This document shows positions 25,127 through 34,327 of a stretch of 64,000 nt of DNA, piece by piece. Both the position numbers and the translations under genes were made by a program. The DNA comes from Pontibacter kalidii (GTDB lineage Bacteria > Bacteroidota > Bacteroidia > Cytophagales > Hymenobacteraceae), in NCBI RefSeq assembly GCF_026278245.1, contig NZ_CP111079.1, positions 186,001 through 250,000 on the forward strand. Reading direction: 5' to 3'. The notes under the pieces are model-generated. The model saw only the letters and a list, made by a program, of their open reading frames with translations. It did not search any database and was not told where the DNA came from. Within the stretch, counting starts at the first letter, position 1; each line of letters opens with the position of its first letter.

Positions 25127-26926
25127 ATGAATACAGAGTCGCTAAACAGGGCATTGTACGGTAGTAAGCTCACAGCGTATAAAATTATGCGCTGGACAAC
25201 GTACACCCTGACCATCCTGGCCATCGGGTTGCTTATTCTGGCCCACGGCGTGGTGGAGGACCAGGCACAGCTCAGCCTATTTTTCCGCGCCATCGATGGC
25301 ATCCTGGCTACCTTTGTCGTCCTCTACCTGCTGCGCATACTTTATACCTTCGAGCGGAAAAAATTTCTCAGGCGCACCTGGTTCGAGGGGATATTGATGG
25401 GGATCGTGTTCCTGAACGAGCTCTTTACCTATGGTTTCGGAATCCCGCTGATCTATACCGCTTTTGAGGGGATGGACATCCCGCTGTCGGTGGAGTGGTA
25501 CCGCGTGAGCATCTCCATGTACATGCTGGTATTCCTGACGGTGGAGCTGCTGGAGACGAGGGTGCACCTGAAAACCCTGCAACTCAAGCCATCGCTCACC
25601 TTCCTGCTCAGCTTCATCCTGCTTATCCTGCTGGGCACCGGGCTGCTGATGCTGCCCAAGATGACCACCACGCCGGACGGGCTGCGCTTTATCGACGCCC
25701 TGTTCATGGCCACCAGCGCCTCCTGCGTTACCGGCCTTGCTGTGGTGGACCCCGGCTCCTACTTTACCTTTACCGGGCAGGTGGTGCTGCTGCTGCTCAT
25801 ACAGATGGGCGGCCTCGGCATACTTACCTTCGCCACGTTCTTTGCCTCCCTCATGCGGCAGGGCGTCGGCGTGAAGCAGCACGTGGCCATGCATGAGTTA
25901 CTGGAGAGTGAGTCCCTGTTCTCAGCCAAGGGACTGATGCGGAAGCTGATTTACCTGACCGTAACGATAGAGGGTATAGGCGCTGTGATGATCTTTATGA
26001 CGTGGGGGAGCGAGGTGGAGTTCACCAGCCTTGGCAGCAAGATCTTCTTCTCAGTTTTCCATGCGGTTTCAGCCTTCTGTAACGCAGGTTTCTCGCTCTA
26101 CCCCCAGGGGCTTTACACGGAGCCGGTGCGGTTCTCTTACATCATGCACCTGGTGGTGGCCTTGCTCATCATCTTTGGAGGCCTTGGTTTCCCGGCTATC
26201 ATCGATATGTTTTCTCCTGCGTCCATGCGTGCCCGGATGGCTGCGCCCTGGAAAAACTGGAAAATGTTGACCCGCGTGATCATTTATACTACGTCTGCCT
26301 TGCTGGCGCTGGGCACAGTTGGCTTTTTCCTGCTGGAGTACTTTAACACGCTCTCGCAAATGACCTTTGCCGAAGCGCTGATCACCGCCTTCTTTCAGTC
26401 GGTGACTACCCGTACTGCTGGCTTCAATAGCGTAGATATCTCGGCGCTTACAGTGCCTACGCTCATGATGTTTATTGTGCTGATGTTTATCGGCGCCTCG
26501 CCGGGCTCTACAGGCGGCGGTATCAAAACCACCACCTTTGCGGTGATCTTGTTTGCGGTGGCGGCCACTGTGCGCAACAAGCGCAACTTGGAGATGGGGC
26601 GCCGCACCATCCCGCACTCGGTGGCCTACAAGGCCTTTACGGTATTTACGTTTGCAGCTATCTTCAACATCTTCTTCATCTTTATACTTACCATTTCTGA
26701 CGCCCAGTTCGATATTATTAACCTGGCTTTTGAGCAGGTGTCGGCATTCGCCACGGTGGGGCTGAGCACAGGCATCACGGCAGGCCTGTCGGATGTGGGC
26801 AAGTGCGTGATCATCAGTTCCATGTACATCGGAAGAGTGGGCTCGCTTACACTGGCGCTGGCGCTCAGCACGCGTGTCGACACATCCGCCTACAAGTACC
26901 CCAGCTCCCATTTGCCGGTGGGATAG
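25127..26926 (+). CDS. trkH: TrkH/KtrB-family potassium transporter (copy 2)
   Basis: Paralogue of the preceding gene, with exactly the same length (599 residues) and start (MNTESLNRALYGSKL). The filter regions are conserved: TSASCVTGLAVVDPG, FHAVSAFCNAGFSLYP, SVTTRTAGFNSVD and SAFATVGLSTGIT. A 155-base spacer separates the copies and may hold a separate promoter. The pair is best explained by tandem duplication. Loops 2 and 3 differ slightly (VNG/VSA, ARSGGY/TRTAGF), so the copies could differ in affinity or ion choice; that is inference. A strong terminator follows. Confidence 0.94.
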   Translation: MNTESLNRALYGSKLTAYKIMRWTTYTLTILAIGLLILAHGVVEDQAQLSLFFRAIDGILATFVVLYLLRILYTFERKKFLRRTWFEGILMGIVFLNELFTYGFGIPLIYTAFEGMDIPLSVEWYRVSISMYMLVFLTVELLETRVHLKTLQLKPSLTFLLSFILLILLGTGLLMLPKMTTTPDGLRFIDALFMATSASCVTGLAVVDPGSYFTFTGQVVLLLLIQMGGLGILTFATFFASLMRQGVGVKQHVAMHELLESESLFSAKGLMRKLIYLTVTIEGIGAVMIFMTWGSEVEFTSLGSKIFFSVFHAVSAFCNAGFSLYPQGLYTEPVRFSYIMHLVVALLIIFGGLGFPAIIDMFSPASMRARMAAPWKNWKMLTRVIIYTTSALLALGTVGFFLLEYFNTLSQMTFAEALITAFFQSVTTRTAGFNSVDISALTVPTLMMFIVLMFIGASPGSTGGGIKTTTFAVILFAVAATVRNKRNLEMGRRTIPHSVAYKAFTVFTFAAIFNIFFIFILTISDAQFDIINLAFEQVSAFATVGLSTGITAGLSDVGKCVIISSMYIGRVGSLTLALALSTRVDTSAYKYPSSHLPVG

Positions 26927-26938
26927 AGGAGTTCAAGA

Positions 26939-27127
26939 GTTAGAGAGTTGGAGAGTTTAGGGGTTAGAGAATTAAGGTGAAAGAAAAACAAATTTTGGGT
27001 TACTCCCAAAAAGAGGAGTCCGGTTGTTAAGCACAACCGGACTCCTCTTTTTATATGTGAAAAGTATAAAATGATACGTTATACTACACTTTCTAACTCT
27101 CTAACCCCTAAACTCTCTAACTCTCTA
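26939..27127. repeat. Imperfect inverted repeat around the trkH/hemE terminator
   Basis: GAGAGTTTAGGGGTTAGAGA near 26952-26971 and its reverse complement, TCTCTAACCCCTAAACTCTC, near 27097-27116 bracket the shared terminator. The right arm runs into the last codons of hemE (Ile-Ile-Glu-Ser-stop). The arms consist of repeated AGAGTT units. Confidence 0.65.
27008..27052. terminator. Bidirectional Rho-independent terminator
   Basis: A perfect 20-bp stem (27008-27027 with 27033-27052), five-base loop TAAGC, A-run on one side and T-run on the other. It serves convergent trkH copy 2 and hemE. Confidence 0.95.
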
Positions 27128-28157
27128 TAATCGGGCTAAACTCCTTTACCGTCTGCACAAAGCATTTCACTTTCTCAGGGTCTGTGTCAGGGTACACGCC
27201 GTGGCCCAGGTTGGCGATGTGGCGCTGCGGCCCGAACTCCTTCAGCATCTTAATAGTCTCTTCCTGTATCGTGTCGAAAGAGCTGTAGAGCAGGCACGGA
27301 TCCATGTTGCCCTGCAGGGTTTTGTTCGGCCCCACCTGCTGGCGGGCCTTGCCGATTTCCATGTTCCAGTCCAGGCCTATGGTTTCGCAGTTTAGCTTGC
27401 TGAAATCCTCCAGCGCAAAGAAAGCCCCCTTGGCGAACACCGTTACCGGCACGTTGCGGATGGCGTTGCAGATCTCGGTGATGTATGGCAAGGCGAACTG
27501 GCGGTAGTGCGCCGGCGAAAGGATGCCTGCCCAGGAGTCGAAGATCTGGATAAGGTTGGCACCTGCCTCTACCTGCGCCTTCAGGTAGGCGATAGTCGTG
27601 TCGGTGATCATGCGGAGCAACTCGTGCGCCAGCTTAGGGTTGGTGTACAGCATGCCGCGCGCGTGGGAGAACGTCTTGGAGCCGCTGCCTTCCACCATGT
27701 AGGCCAAGATCGTCCAGGGGGCGCCAGCAAAACCGATGAGCGGCACACGGCCGTTCAGGGCTCTTTTGGTTACCTTGATGGCGTCCAGCACATAGTGCAG
27801 GTGCTCGTGCGGGTCGGCCACGCGCAGTTTCCGCATGTCTTGTTCGGTACGAACCGTATTGGGGAAGATCGGCCCGCGCTTTTCAATCATCTCATAGGTG
27901 CAGCCCATTGCTTCCGGCACAACAAGTATATCCGAGAAAATGATGGCGGCGTCTACGTCCAGAATATCAACGGGTTGTATAGTTACCTCGGCGGCCAGTT
28001 CGGGCGTTTCCACCAGTTCCTTAAAGCCGCTCAGGCTCTCACGTACGGCACGGTACTCAGGTAAAATACGGCCAGCCTGGCGCATCAGCCAAACTGGGGT
28101 GCGCTCCACGGCCTCACCACGGGCAGCTCTCAAAAGCAGATCGTTCTTCAGTTGCAT
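27117..28157 (-). CDS. hemE: Uroporphyrinogen decarboxylase
   Basis: Haem-pathway enzyme that removes four carboxyl groups from uroporphyrinogen III to give coproporphyrinogen III, in the cytoplasm. Signatures: [75 protein letters not shown], and [16 protein letters not shown] use the ATG at 28157 ([15 protein letters not shown]), giving 346 residues, the normal family length; a further ATG at 28211 would add an unlikely hydrophobic tail. The C-terminal codons lie inside the AGAGTT repeat. Confidence 0.96.
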   Translation of the reverse strand: MQLKNDLLLRAARGEAVERTPVWLMRQAGRILPEYRAVRESLSGFKELVETPELAAEVTIQPVDILDVDAAIIFSDILVVPEAMGCTYEMIEKRGPIFPNTVRTEQDMRKLRVADPHEHLHYVLDAIKVTKRALNGRVPLIGFAGAPWTILAYMVEGSGSKTFSHARGMLYTNPKLAHELLRMITDTTIAYLKAQVEAGANLIQIFDSWAGILSPAHYRQFALPYITEICNAIRNVPVTVFAKGAFFALEDFSKLNCETIGLDWNMEIGKARQQVGPNKTLQGNMDPCLLYSSFDTIQEETIKMLKEFGPQRHIANLGHGVYPDTDPEKVKCFVQTVKEFSPIIES

Positions 28158-28311
28158 GGCACAAAGATACGTTAAAAATACCGACTGACGGAAGATGATT
28201 GTTGTCATCAAAACGACAGCCGCTAAACCTTTAAACTGTATTATGAACTTTGTACTGTGCTTTGCGCTGCCTGGTTGGGTTAACTAAGAAAGAGATGAAG
28301 CCGCGTATACT

Positions 28312-28938
28312 TTACCGGCCTCCGAAAAACAGCGTCTGTATGCCGGTGCTCACAAAGTTTACCCCGATGGAGAGCACGATAAAGCCCATAATTCGCGACA
28401 GTGCCGATAGCCCGGCCTTGCCCAGGTAACCTACCAGCTGGTGGGCAAAGACAAGTATGATAAAAGTAGCTACGGCTACCAGCGTAATAGCGGCAAGTAT
28501 AAGGCTGATGTCGGTGTAGGAGAGGGCGGAGGTGAACATGCCGATGCTCACGGCAATGGCGCCCGGACCGGAGAGCATGGGCATGGCCAGCGGAGTAAAA
28601 GAGATGTCGTCTTTCTCCAGCCCCTCCTGCAGCACGCCCTTCGATACTTTTTTGCCACGATGCGCCTTACTGGTAAGCAAACCAAACCCCGCCCGCATAA
28701 TCATAAGTCCGCCCGCTATCCGGATGTCCGCAAGCCCGATGCCGAAGAAATTAAGCACATACTGCCCTGCCAGAAAGAAGACCGAAAGGATGAGCGCCAT
28801 GTAGATGCAGGCGCGCAGTGCCTGCTGGTTGCGGTTGCCGGCCGTGTCGTCCTGTGTGAGGGTGATAAAGACAGGCATTGCCCCGAATGGGTTTACGACC
28901 GTGAAAAGGGCGGTAAAAGTGGCCAGTACTGCTTCCAT
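28312..28938 (-). CDS. MarC family integral membrane protein
   Basis: Inner-membrane protein of 208 residues with about six hydrophobic helices. Family marks are NPFGAMPVFITLT near the N-terminus, RIAGGLMIMRAGF, and TPLAMPMLSGPGAIAVSIG in the middle. MarC was once tied to antibiotic resistance, but its transport role is not established. It has its own spacer on each side: 154 bases to hemE downstream and 162 to the NYN gene upstream. Confidence 0.92.
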   Translation of the reverse strand: MEAVLATFTALFTVVNPFGAMPVFITLTQDDTAGNRNQQALRACIYMALILSVFFLAGQYVLNFFGIGLADIRIAGGLMIMRAGFGLLTSKAHRGKKVSKGVLQEGLEKDDISFTPLAMPMLSGPGAIAVSIGMFTSALSYTDISLILAAITLVAVATFIILVFAHQLVGYLGKAGLSALSRIMGFIVLSIGVNFVSTGIQTLFFGGR

Positions 28939-29100
28939 GACTTGCTGTGGTTATGGCCACAAAAGTATAGGGCAAAGATTACCGTAGCATTACAGGCATG
29001 TTGTGAGATGGTTAAGAGGCAGAAATTTTAAAGTATGGTTTCAGAGAGCGTTTGGCCCCAGGTACCGGTTTATACCCGAGGCCATACGTTGCATGCGGGT

Positions 29101-29904
29101 TTATTTTGTGGCAGGGGCTGCCTCGGCGGCTTTTTTGCGGGCAGGGCGCCGACGGCTTTCCTTTCGCTTCACATACACAGCGGAGCGACCTTTGTCATCC
29201 TCTTTCCGGATGGTGAAGATGTCCTTGTAAGCGTCTATCAATTGCAACAGCTGGCCGTAGCCGAAGGTACGCGGGTCAAAACTGGGGTCGAGCTGGCGCA
29301 GGTTGGTGCCCATCATGCCCAGGTGCGCCCAGCCATCCTCGTCTGCCGACATTCCGAAGGCCTCCTTTAGAAGCGGCACCGGGTTGGGGCGTTGCTGGTT
29401 TCCGGTGCTGTCGCTAACCTTCTCAGCCTGATCAACTTTCTCCTCAATGTTATCTATCAGGTTCTCGGTGAAGATGAACACGTTGCAGGCGTTTACAAAG
29501 GGCTTCGGGGTTTTGCGCTGGCCAATGCCCATCACAAAAATGCCCTCCTCGCGGATGCGGGTGGCCAGGCGGGTGTAATCGCTGTCGGAGGAGACGATGC
29601 AGAAGCCGTCCACCAGGCCCGAGTGGAGCAGGTCCATGGCGTCGATGATGAGGGCGCTGTCAGTGGCGTTCTTCCCAACGGTGTAGCGGAACTGCTGTAT
29701 GGGCTGTATGGCGTGGTTGTTCAGGCACTCTTTCCACCCGTTCATCTGGGGGGTGGTCCAATCGCCGTAAATTCGCCGGATGGTGGGGGCGCCATACTTG
29801 CCAGCTTCGGCCAGCAGCTTGGCTATCAGGCTGGGCTGGGCGTTGTCGCCGTCAATCAGCATCGCCATTTTGTCAATCTTATTGTTTTTTGATAAATTTT
29901 TCAT
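29101..29904 (-). CDS. NYN-domain protein with OST-HTH-like C-terminal part
   Basis: Cytoplasmic protein of 267 residues. The N-terminal ~160 residues form a NYN/PIN-like (LabA/DUF88) domain with acidic metal-binding positions: AMLIDGDNAQPS, TDSALIIDAMDLLHSG, and VSSDSDYTRLATRIREEG. After a charged linker, residues ~165-245 (PVPLLKEAFGMSADEDGWAHLGMMGTNL, FDPRTFGYGQLLQLIDAY) look like an OST-HTH/LOTUS RNA-binding domain. The tail is Lys/Arg/Ala-rich (RRRPARKKAAEAAPATK). The family is expected to be a ribonuclease or RNA-binding protein. Single gene; target unknown. Confidence 0.9.
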   Translation of the reverse strand: MKNLSKNNKIDKMAMLIDGDNAQPSLIAKLLAEAGKYGAPTIRRIYGDWTTPQMNGWKECLNNHAIQPIQQFRYTVGKNATDSALIIDAMDLLHSGLVDGFCIVSSDSDYTRLATRIREEGIFVMGIGQRKTPKPFVNACNVFIFTENLIDNIEEKVDQAEKVSDSTGNQQRPNPVPLLKEAFGMSADEDGWAHLGMMGTNLRQLDPSFDPRTFGYGQLLQLIDAYKDIFTIRKEDDKGRSAVYVKRKESRRRPARKKAAEAAPATK

Positions 29905-30032
29905 CTACTAAGGGTTAGGGGCAGGAGCAAAGTGCATCCGGCCTTGGCTGGAACTCGCCATACATAGTTATACTGCTATTCTTGCCGGAGGTTGTGGCAG
30001 CCGTAAAGAGGGCGGGGCTAAGTATAAAAGGC

Positions 30033-30040
30033 TATATTTG
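30033..30040 (+). promoter_or_regulatory. Candidate -7 element of the DUF1028 gene
   Basis: TATATTTG matches TAnnTTTG; a clear -33 partner is not seen. It would give a leader of about 120 bases before the ATG at 30165. Confidence 0.35.
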
Positions 30041-30164
30041 TTATCGGCTGTTGTACAGCAGGCTATAAATGTAAGTATAATTTAGCTACCGGCAGTAAGT
30101 TTTTAATCAACGCCCCTGGCGTAGCAGCAGCACGACTTTGCTTAACCACGTATACATCATCCAT

Positions 30165-31160
30165 ATGAAAAAGTATAAAACCACACTTTTAGCGATGGGC
30201 GTAACATTGTTAGCCTCGCTGGGCACAGCGAAGGCGCAGGTTTTTAAGGCCGAGGAGCCACTGGCGCACACGTACTCTATCGTAGCCCGCGATCCGAAGA
30301 CCGGTGAGATGGCCGTGGGCGTGCAGAGCCACTGGTTCTCGGTGGGCACGGCGGTACCCTGGGTGGAGGCAGGCGTGGGCGTGGTGGCCACGCAGTCGTT
30401 CACAAACAAGTCGTTTGGCCCCCGGGGCCTGGCGCTTCTGCGGGAAGGAAAAACCCCGGAGGAGGCGCTGGCTATACTGCTGGCCGACGACGAGGCCCGC
30501 GAGGTGCGGCAGGTAGCTATACTTGATGCCAAAGGAAATGTGGCCACGCATACGGGCAAGCAGTGCATCCGCTATGCCGGGCATATCTCCGGGAAAAACT
30601 TCTCGGTACAGGCCAACATGATGCTCACCGACAAAGTATGGCCGGCCATGGCCAAGGCCTTTGAGCGAAGCGAGGGGCAGCCGCTGGCCGAGCGGGTACT
30701 GCTGGCCATGCAGGCAGCTGAGCGCGAGGGCGGCGATATACGCGGCAAGCAGTCGGCGGCGCTGGTGGTGAAGGGGCAGAAGAGCGACCAACCCTGGGAC
30801 GACAAGACCATTGACCTGCGCGTGGACGACCATGCCGCACCGCTGGAGGAACTGGAGCGCCTGCTGAAAGTATACCGTGCCTACGAATACATGAACGCCG
30901 GCGACCTGGCTATCGAGAAAGGGCAGATGCAAAAGGCCATGGAGGCGTATGGCAAGGCGCAGGCCATGTTCCCCGACAACCTGGAGATGAAATACTGGCA
31001 CGCGATAGGCCTGGCCAACAACGGTCAGATAGAAGAGGCTGCCAAAATTCTCCGGGAAGTATACAAGAAGGACCCGAACTGGCGCGAACTCACCACCCGC
31101 CTGCCGGAAGTCGGGCTGCTGGATGTAAGCCGGGCACAGATGGAGAAGCTGCTGAAGTAA
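30165..31160 (+). CDS. Secreted DUF1028 protein with C-terminal TPR-like region
   Basis: Exported protein of 331 residues. I start it at the ATG at 30165 (MKKYKTTLLAMGVTLLASLGTAKAQ), which gives a signal peptide; the frame from 30138 adds nine residues that spoil it. Residues ~30-220 are a DUF1028 domain, an Ntn-hydrolase-like fold (HTYSIVARDPKTGEMAVGVQSHWFSVGTAVPW, GVGVVATQSFTNKSFGPRGLALL, VATHTGKQC). The mature N-terminus is not an obvious nucleophile after processing. Residues ~240-330 form a TPR-like helical part (AIEKGQMQKAMEAYGKAQAMFPDNLEMKYWHAIGLANNGQIEEA). Function unknown; its own transcript with a terminator. Confidence 0.9.
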   Translation: MKKYKTTLLAMGVTLLASLGTAKAQVFKAEEPLAHTYSIVARDPKTGEMAVGVQSHWFSVGTAVPWVEAGVGVVATQSFTNKSFGPRGLALLREGKTPEEALAILLADDEAREVRQVAILDAKGNVATHTGKQCIRYAGHISGKNFSVQANMMLTDKVWPAMAKAFERSEGQPLAERVLLAMQAAEREGGDIRGKQSAALVVKGQKSDQPWDDKTIDLRVDDHAAPLEELERLLKVYRAYEYMNAGDLAIEKGQMQKAMEAYGKAQAMFPDNLEMKYWHAIGLANNGQIEEAAKILREVYKKDPNWRELTTRLPEVGLLDVSRAQMEKLLK

Positions 31161-31182
31161 GCATCTCGAAAGTATAAAGTAT

Positions 31183-31220
31183 AAAGAGCAACGGCAGGAA
31201 AGCTGTTGCTCTTTTTTTGG
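31183..31220 (+). terminator. Rho-independent terminator after the DUF1028 gene
   Basis: AAAGAGCAAC (31183-31192) / GTTGCTCTTT (31205-31214) with additional GGC/GCT pairs, followed by a T-run. Two AAGTATA copies stand immediately before it. Confidence 0.88.
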
Positions 31221-31384
31221 CTTTCTAGACCTTCTTCCATTTTGGTAAGGTTATGGTTAGGGCGTATGGAATTTTGCTTCGGATGTTCTGATAATTTATA
31301 GAGTATATTATTGCTTTGTTTAAGATGGAAGTCTGTAGTTACTGATGCTGAAGTATAAGCTTTATAGCCTCTGTCCCTACAAAG

Positions 31385-31960
31385 TATAAACCCACCCCTA
31401 GCCCCTCCGGGGAGGGGAATTAGACCTCACCCCAGCCCTTTCCTAAAAACTGGAGAGGGAGTTTCACGATACCGGGCCCAACTCCATAATTCTGCAGTAC
31501 TGGTCCAACCACCCCTACCCCTCCTTGTCCAAGGAGGGGAGTTCTGTTCTGGCTCCGTCAGCCGTGGCTATCGAACTGTTCCCAGTCCTTGGGTTGAGCG
31601 CCTTCTAGTGTTGCGGTGCTGAGCTTGCTCAGCAGCCCGGAGCGGAGCGAGGAGCAGCTTCAATAGACAGCGCGATGCCAAAGGACGAGCCCTTCCGGGC
31701 TGGAGAGCACCAAAGCAGGAAATGAAACAAGTTGCTTGTAAGTCTGGAGGATGAACAGTAGCCTAGAAAGTATAACTTAGTTCAAGTCGAAGGAAGCAGC
31801 GGCTAAGTAAGTGTAGCCCAAGTATGAAGTATAAAAGACTGGCTCTGCGAGCCAGTCAGGTTATAAACCCGACATTATAATAGGCACGGGCTGCAAACCC
31901 GCGGCAGCGGAGTAAAGCCGAGGATCAGCAGTGACTATCAGGTGTAGCTCGTTTCAAGAT
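31385..31960. repeat. Repeat island B, including ~240-bp repeat copy B at 31563-31805
   Basis: The 959-base spacer 31161-32119 has no gene but several repeat types: GC-rich CCCCTCCGGGGAGGGG and GGGCTGG...AGGGAG-like blocks (31385-31540); copy B of the dispersed repeat (31563-31805, plus orientation); the palindrome ACTGGCTC-TGC-GAGCCAGT (about 31840-31860); and GGGCTGCAAACCCGC (about 31888-31902). Counterparts occur inverted in the spacer after the M28 gene. Confidence 0.8.
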
Positions 31961-32119
31961 AGACAAAGCTACTTCTATTAAAGTATACGTTTGCGGCTAA
32001 GGAAATCCGCAGCAGGCAAAGTGTGTCTCTCAGGTTAGAAGGAACCTGGGCTGAGCATCTCTCAAATATAATCCTTAAATTAAACCCCTCTAACAATAAC
32101 CTATTTCACCTTTTACAAA

Positions 32120-33550
32120 ATGTTGAACAAAAAGAACCTCCGCTGCCTGCTGGCGGCGGCTGCCGCCACGGCACTCACTCTGCCAGCCATGGCGCAACAG
32201 AATTATACGCAGGACTCTGTAACGATAAAGAAAATCTACGACAACGCCCTCACCAGCTATGAGAGCTACGAGAACCTGCGCTTCCTGACCAAGAACATCG
32301 GTGCCCGCCTGAGCGGCTCTCCCCAAGCCGCCGCCGCTGTGGAGTGGAGTCGCCAGGTGATGGAGAAGATGGACCTTGATACAGTATATCTGCAGGAGGT
32401 GATGGTGCCGCACTGGGTTCGGGGCGACAAAGAAATCGGGCGGGTGGTCAACTCCAAGCAGGTTGGCTCCGTGGACATGAATATCCTGGCACTGGGAGGC
32501 TCTGTGGGCACAGGCAAACAAGGCCTGAGCGCTGAGGTAGTGGAGGTGAAGAGCTTTGAGGAGCTGGAAAAGCTCGGTAAGAAGAAAGTGAAGGGCAAGA
32601 TCGTGTTCTTCAACCGTCCTTTCGACAACACCCATTTACACACGGGCTCAGCCTACGGCGGTGCTGTAGACCAGCGCGGTGGCGGGCCTGTAGCAGCCGC
32701 AAAACTTGGTGCGGTGGGCGTGTTGGTTCGCTCCATGACGAATGATATCCAGGATGTGCCGCATACCGGCAGTACCCGCTACCAGGATGGTGTGGAGAAG
32801 GTTCCGGCGGCAGCCATCAGTACCAAGCACGCGGAGCAGTTGAGCAGTTTGCTGAAAGATGATCCGAACCTGAGGTTTTACATGCGCATGACTTCTGAGA
32901 CGCTGCCGGATGTGCTGTCTTACAACGTGATCGGTGAGATAAAAGGCACAGAGAAGCCCGAAGAGATCATCCTGGTTGGCGGCCATCTGGATTCCTGGGA
33001 CGTGGGTGAGGGTGCTCACGACGATGGCACAGGTTGTATGCAATCGATAGAGGTGCTTCGCCTGTTCAATGAGCTGGGCATCAAGCCGAAGCGCACCATT
33101 CGGGCGGTGCTGTTTATGAACGAGGAGAACGGCCTGCGCGGTGGAGTGAAGTATGCAGAGGTAGCCAAAGCGAAAGGAGAGAAGCACATTGCTGCCATTG
33201 AGTCGGATGCCGGGGGCTTTACACCGCGCGGATTCGGACTGGATGGCTCAAAAGAGCAACTACAGGCCGTGCTGGCCTGGAAGCCCCTGCTGGAGCCTTA
33301 CGGCCTGCACGACATTGCCCCGGGCTACGGCGGCGCTGACATTGGGCCATTGAAAGGGCAGGGCGCTGTAGCTTTGATCGGTTTTAAGCCGGACTCACAG
33401 CGTTATTTTGATTACCACCACACCGAGATAGACACGTTTGAGCAGGTAAACCGCCGTGAGATGCAGTTGGGTGCCGCCTCCATGGCTTCGCTGGCATACC
33501 TGCTTTCGGAGTATGGCCTTAATGGTGGCACGGCCAAAGTTCAGAAGTAA
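32120..33550 (+). CDS. Secreted M28 family zinc aminopeptidase-like peptidase
   Basis: Exported metallopeptidase of 476 residues: a signal peptide (LAAAAATALTLPAMAQ), an inserted protease-associated (PA) domain around residues 125-255, and an M28 core. Metal ligands and catalytic residues are in place: His289/Asp291 in GGHLDSWD, Asp301 in GAHDDGTG, Glu335-Glu336 in MNEENGL, Asp363 in IESDAGG, and a late His in DYHHTEIDTF. It should trim peptides outside the inner membrane. It stands alone between two repeat islands that contain inverted copies of the same repeat, and ends at a strong terminator. Confidence 0.94.
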   Translation: MLNKKNLRCLLAAAAATALTLPAMAQQNYTQDSVTIKKIYDNALTSYESYENLRFLTKNIGARLSGSPQAAAAVEWSRQVMEKMDLDTVYLQEVMVPHWVRGDKEIGRVVNSKQVGSVDMNILALGGSVGTGKQGLSAEVVEVKSFEELEKLGKKKVKGKIVFFNRPFDNTHLHTGSAYGGAVDQRGGGPVAAAKLGAVGVLVRSMTNDIQDVPHTGSTRYQDGVEKVPAAAISTKHAEQLSSLLKDDPNLRFYMRMTSETLPDVLSYNVIGEIKGTEKPEEIILVGGHLDSWDVGEGAHDDGTGCMQSIEVLRLFNELGIKPKRTIRAVLFMNEENGLRGGVKYAEVAKAKGEKHIAAIESDAGGFTPRGFGLDGSKEQLQAVLAWKPLLEPYGLHDIAPGYGGADIGPLKGQGAVALIGFKPDSQRYFDYHHTEIDTFEQVNRREMQLGAASMASLAYLLSEYGLNGGTAKVQK

Positions 33551-33575
33551 GAGTAAGGCTAAAGTATGAGCTTTA

Positions 33576-33611
33576 CAGAGGGCCACTTGTATGAGTGGCC
33601 CTCTGCGTTTT
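33576..33611 (+). terminator. Terminator of the M28 gene
   Basis: Perfect 12-bp stem CAGAGGGCCACT (33576-33587) / AGTGGCCCTCTG (33594-33605), a six-base loop, then CGTTTT. Confidence 0.88.
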
Positions 33612-33649
33612 CGGTCCTGGCTTATACCTTTCCTGGCGCAGATCTTCAG

Positions 33650-34090
33650 ACTTGTGACCCCAATTGCTTGCGCGGGTTTGAAACCCGACTGGCTCGCAGA
33701 GTCATGCTTCATACTTCGGCTATACTTGACTAGCCGCTGCTTCCTGCTCTCTACACAGGCTATACTTTCAAACTTCTGCTGATCCTCTAGACCCACAAGC
33801 GGCTCCTTTCATTTCCGACTTTGGTGCCCTCCAGGCCGGGAGGCCTCGTCTTCCCGCATCGCGCTGTGTTCCCTCCTGCGCCAAGGCGCTGCCGCTTTCG
33901 CGGCACCGGATCTCACAAGGCGCTCAACGGAAAGAATGGGTTCGGTTTTCGATAGCCGCTGCTTAGCAACATGAACCGGAACTCCCTCTCCTGTTTTTAG
34001 GAGAGGGCTGGGGAGAGGTGAAATTCCCCTCTTGGGAGTGGCAGGGGTGGGTTTATACTTTGTAGGGACAAGTCGCGACCTGTCCGCGCG
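33650..34090. repeat. Repeat island C, including ~240-bp repeat copy C at 33731-33964
   Basis: The spacer 33551-34327 has no gene. Copy C is inverted relative to copies A and B: AGCCGCTGCTT at 33732-33742 and TCGATAGCCGCTGCTT at 33949-33964. It is preceded by the GGGTTTGAAACCC / GACTGGCTCGCAGAGTC block (33673-33705) and followed by GGAACTCCCTCTCCTG...AGGGCTGGGGAGAGG (33971-34018). So the order of elements is the mirror image of island B. Confidence 0.8.
34066..34085. repeat. GGACAAGTCGCGACCTGTCC palindrome
   Basis: A 20-base palindrome with one mismatch, next to TATACTTTGTAG. A perfect copy with the same left context lies at 50631-50650. Confidence 0.7.
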
Positions 34091-34327
34091 ATACCGGCGG
34101 CTATGCAATTTATACTTTAGCCAACGTATAAGCAGGCTCCCCTTCTTCGTCAAGTCTCGAATCCCGTTGCTTCGTGGGAGAGGGGCAGGGGGACGAACCG
34201 GTATTGCAATGCCTTGTTATCTATTCATTCCGCAATTTCCAATCCAGACAATTATCAAAGAATAGCCAATGTACAAAGTATGGCTGAGGGAAAGCATACA
34301 AGTATAACCCCACATCAACCTGAAATC

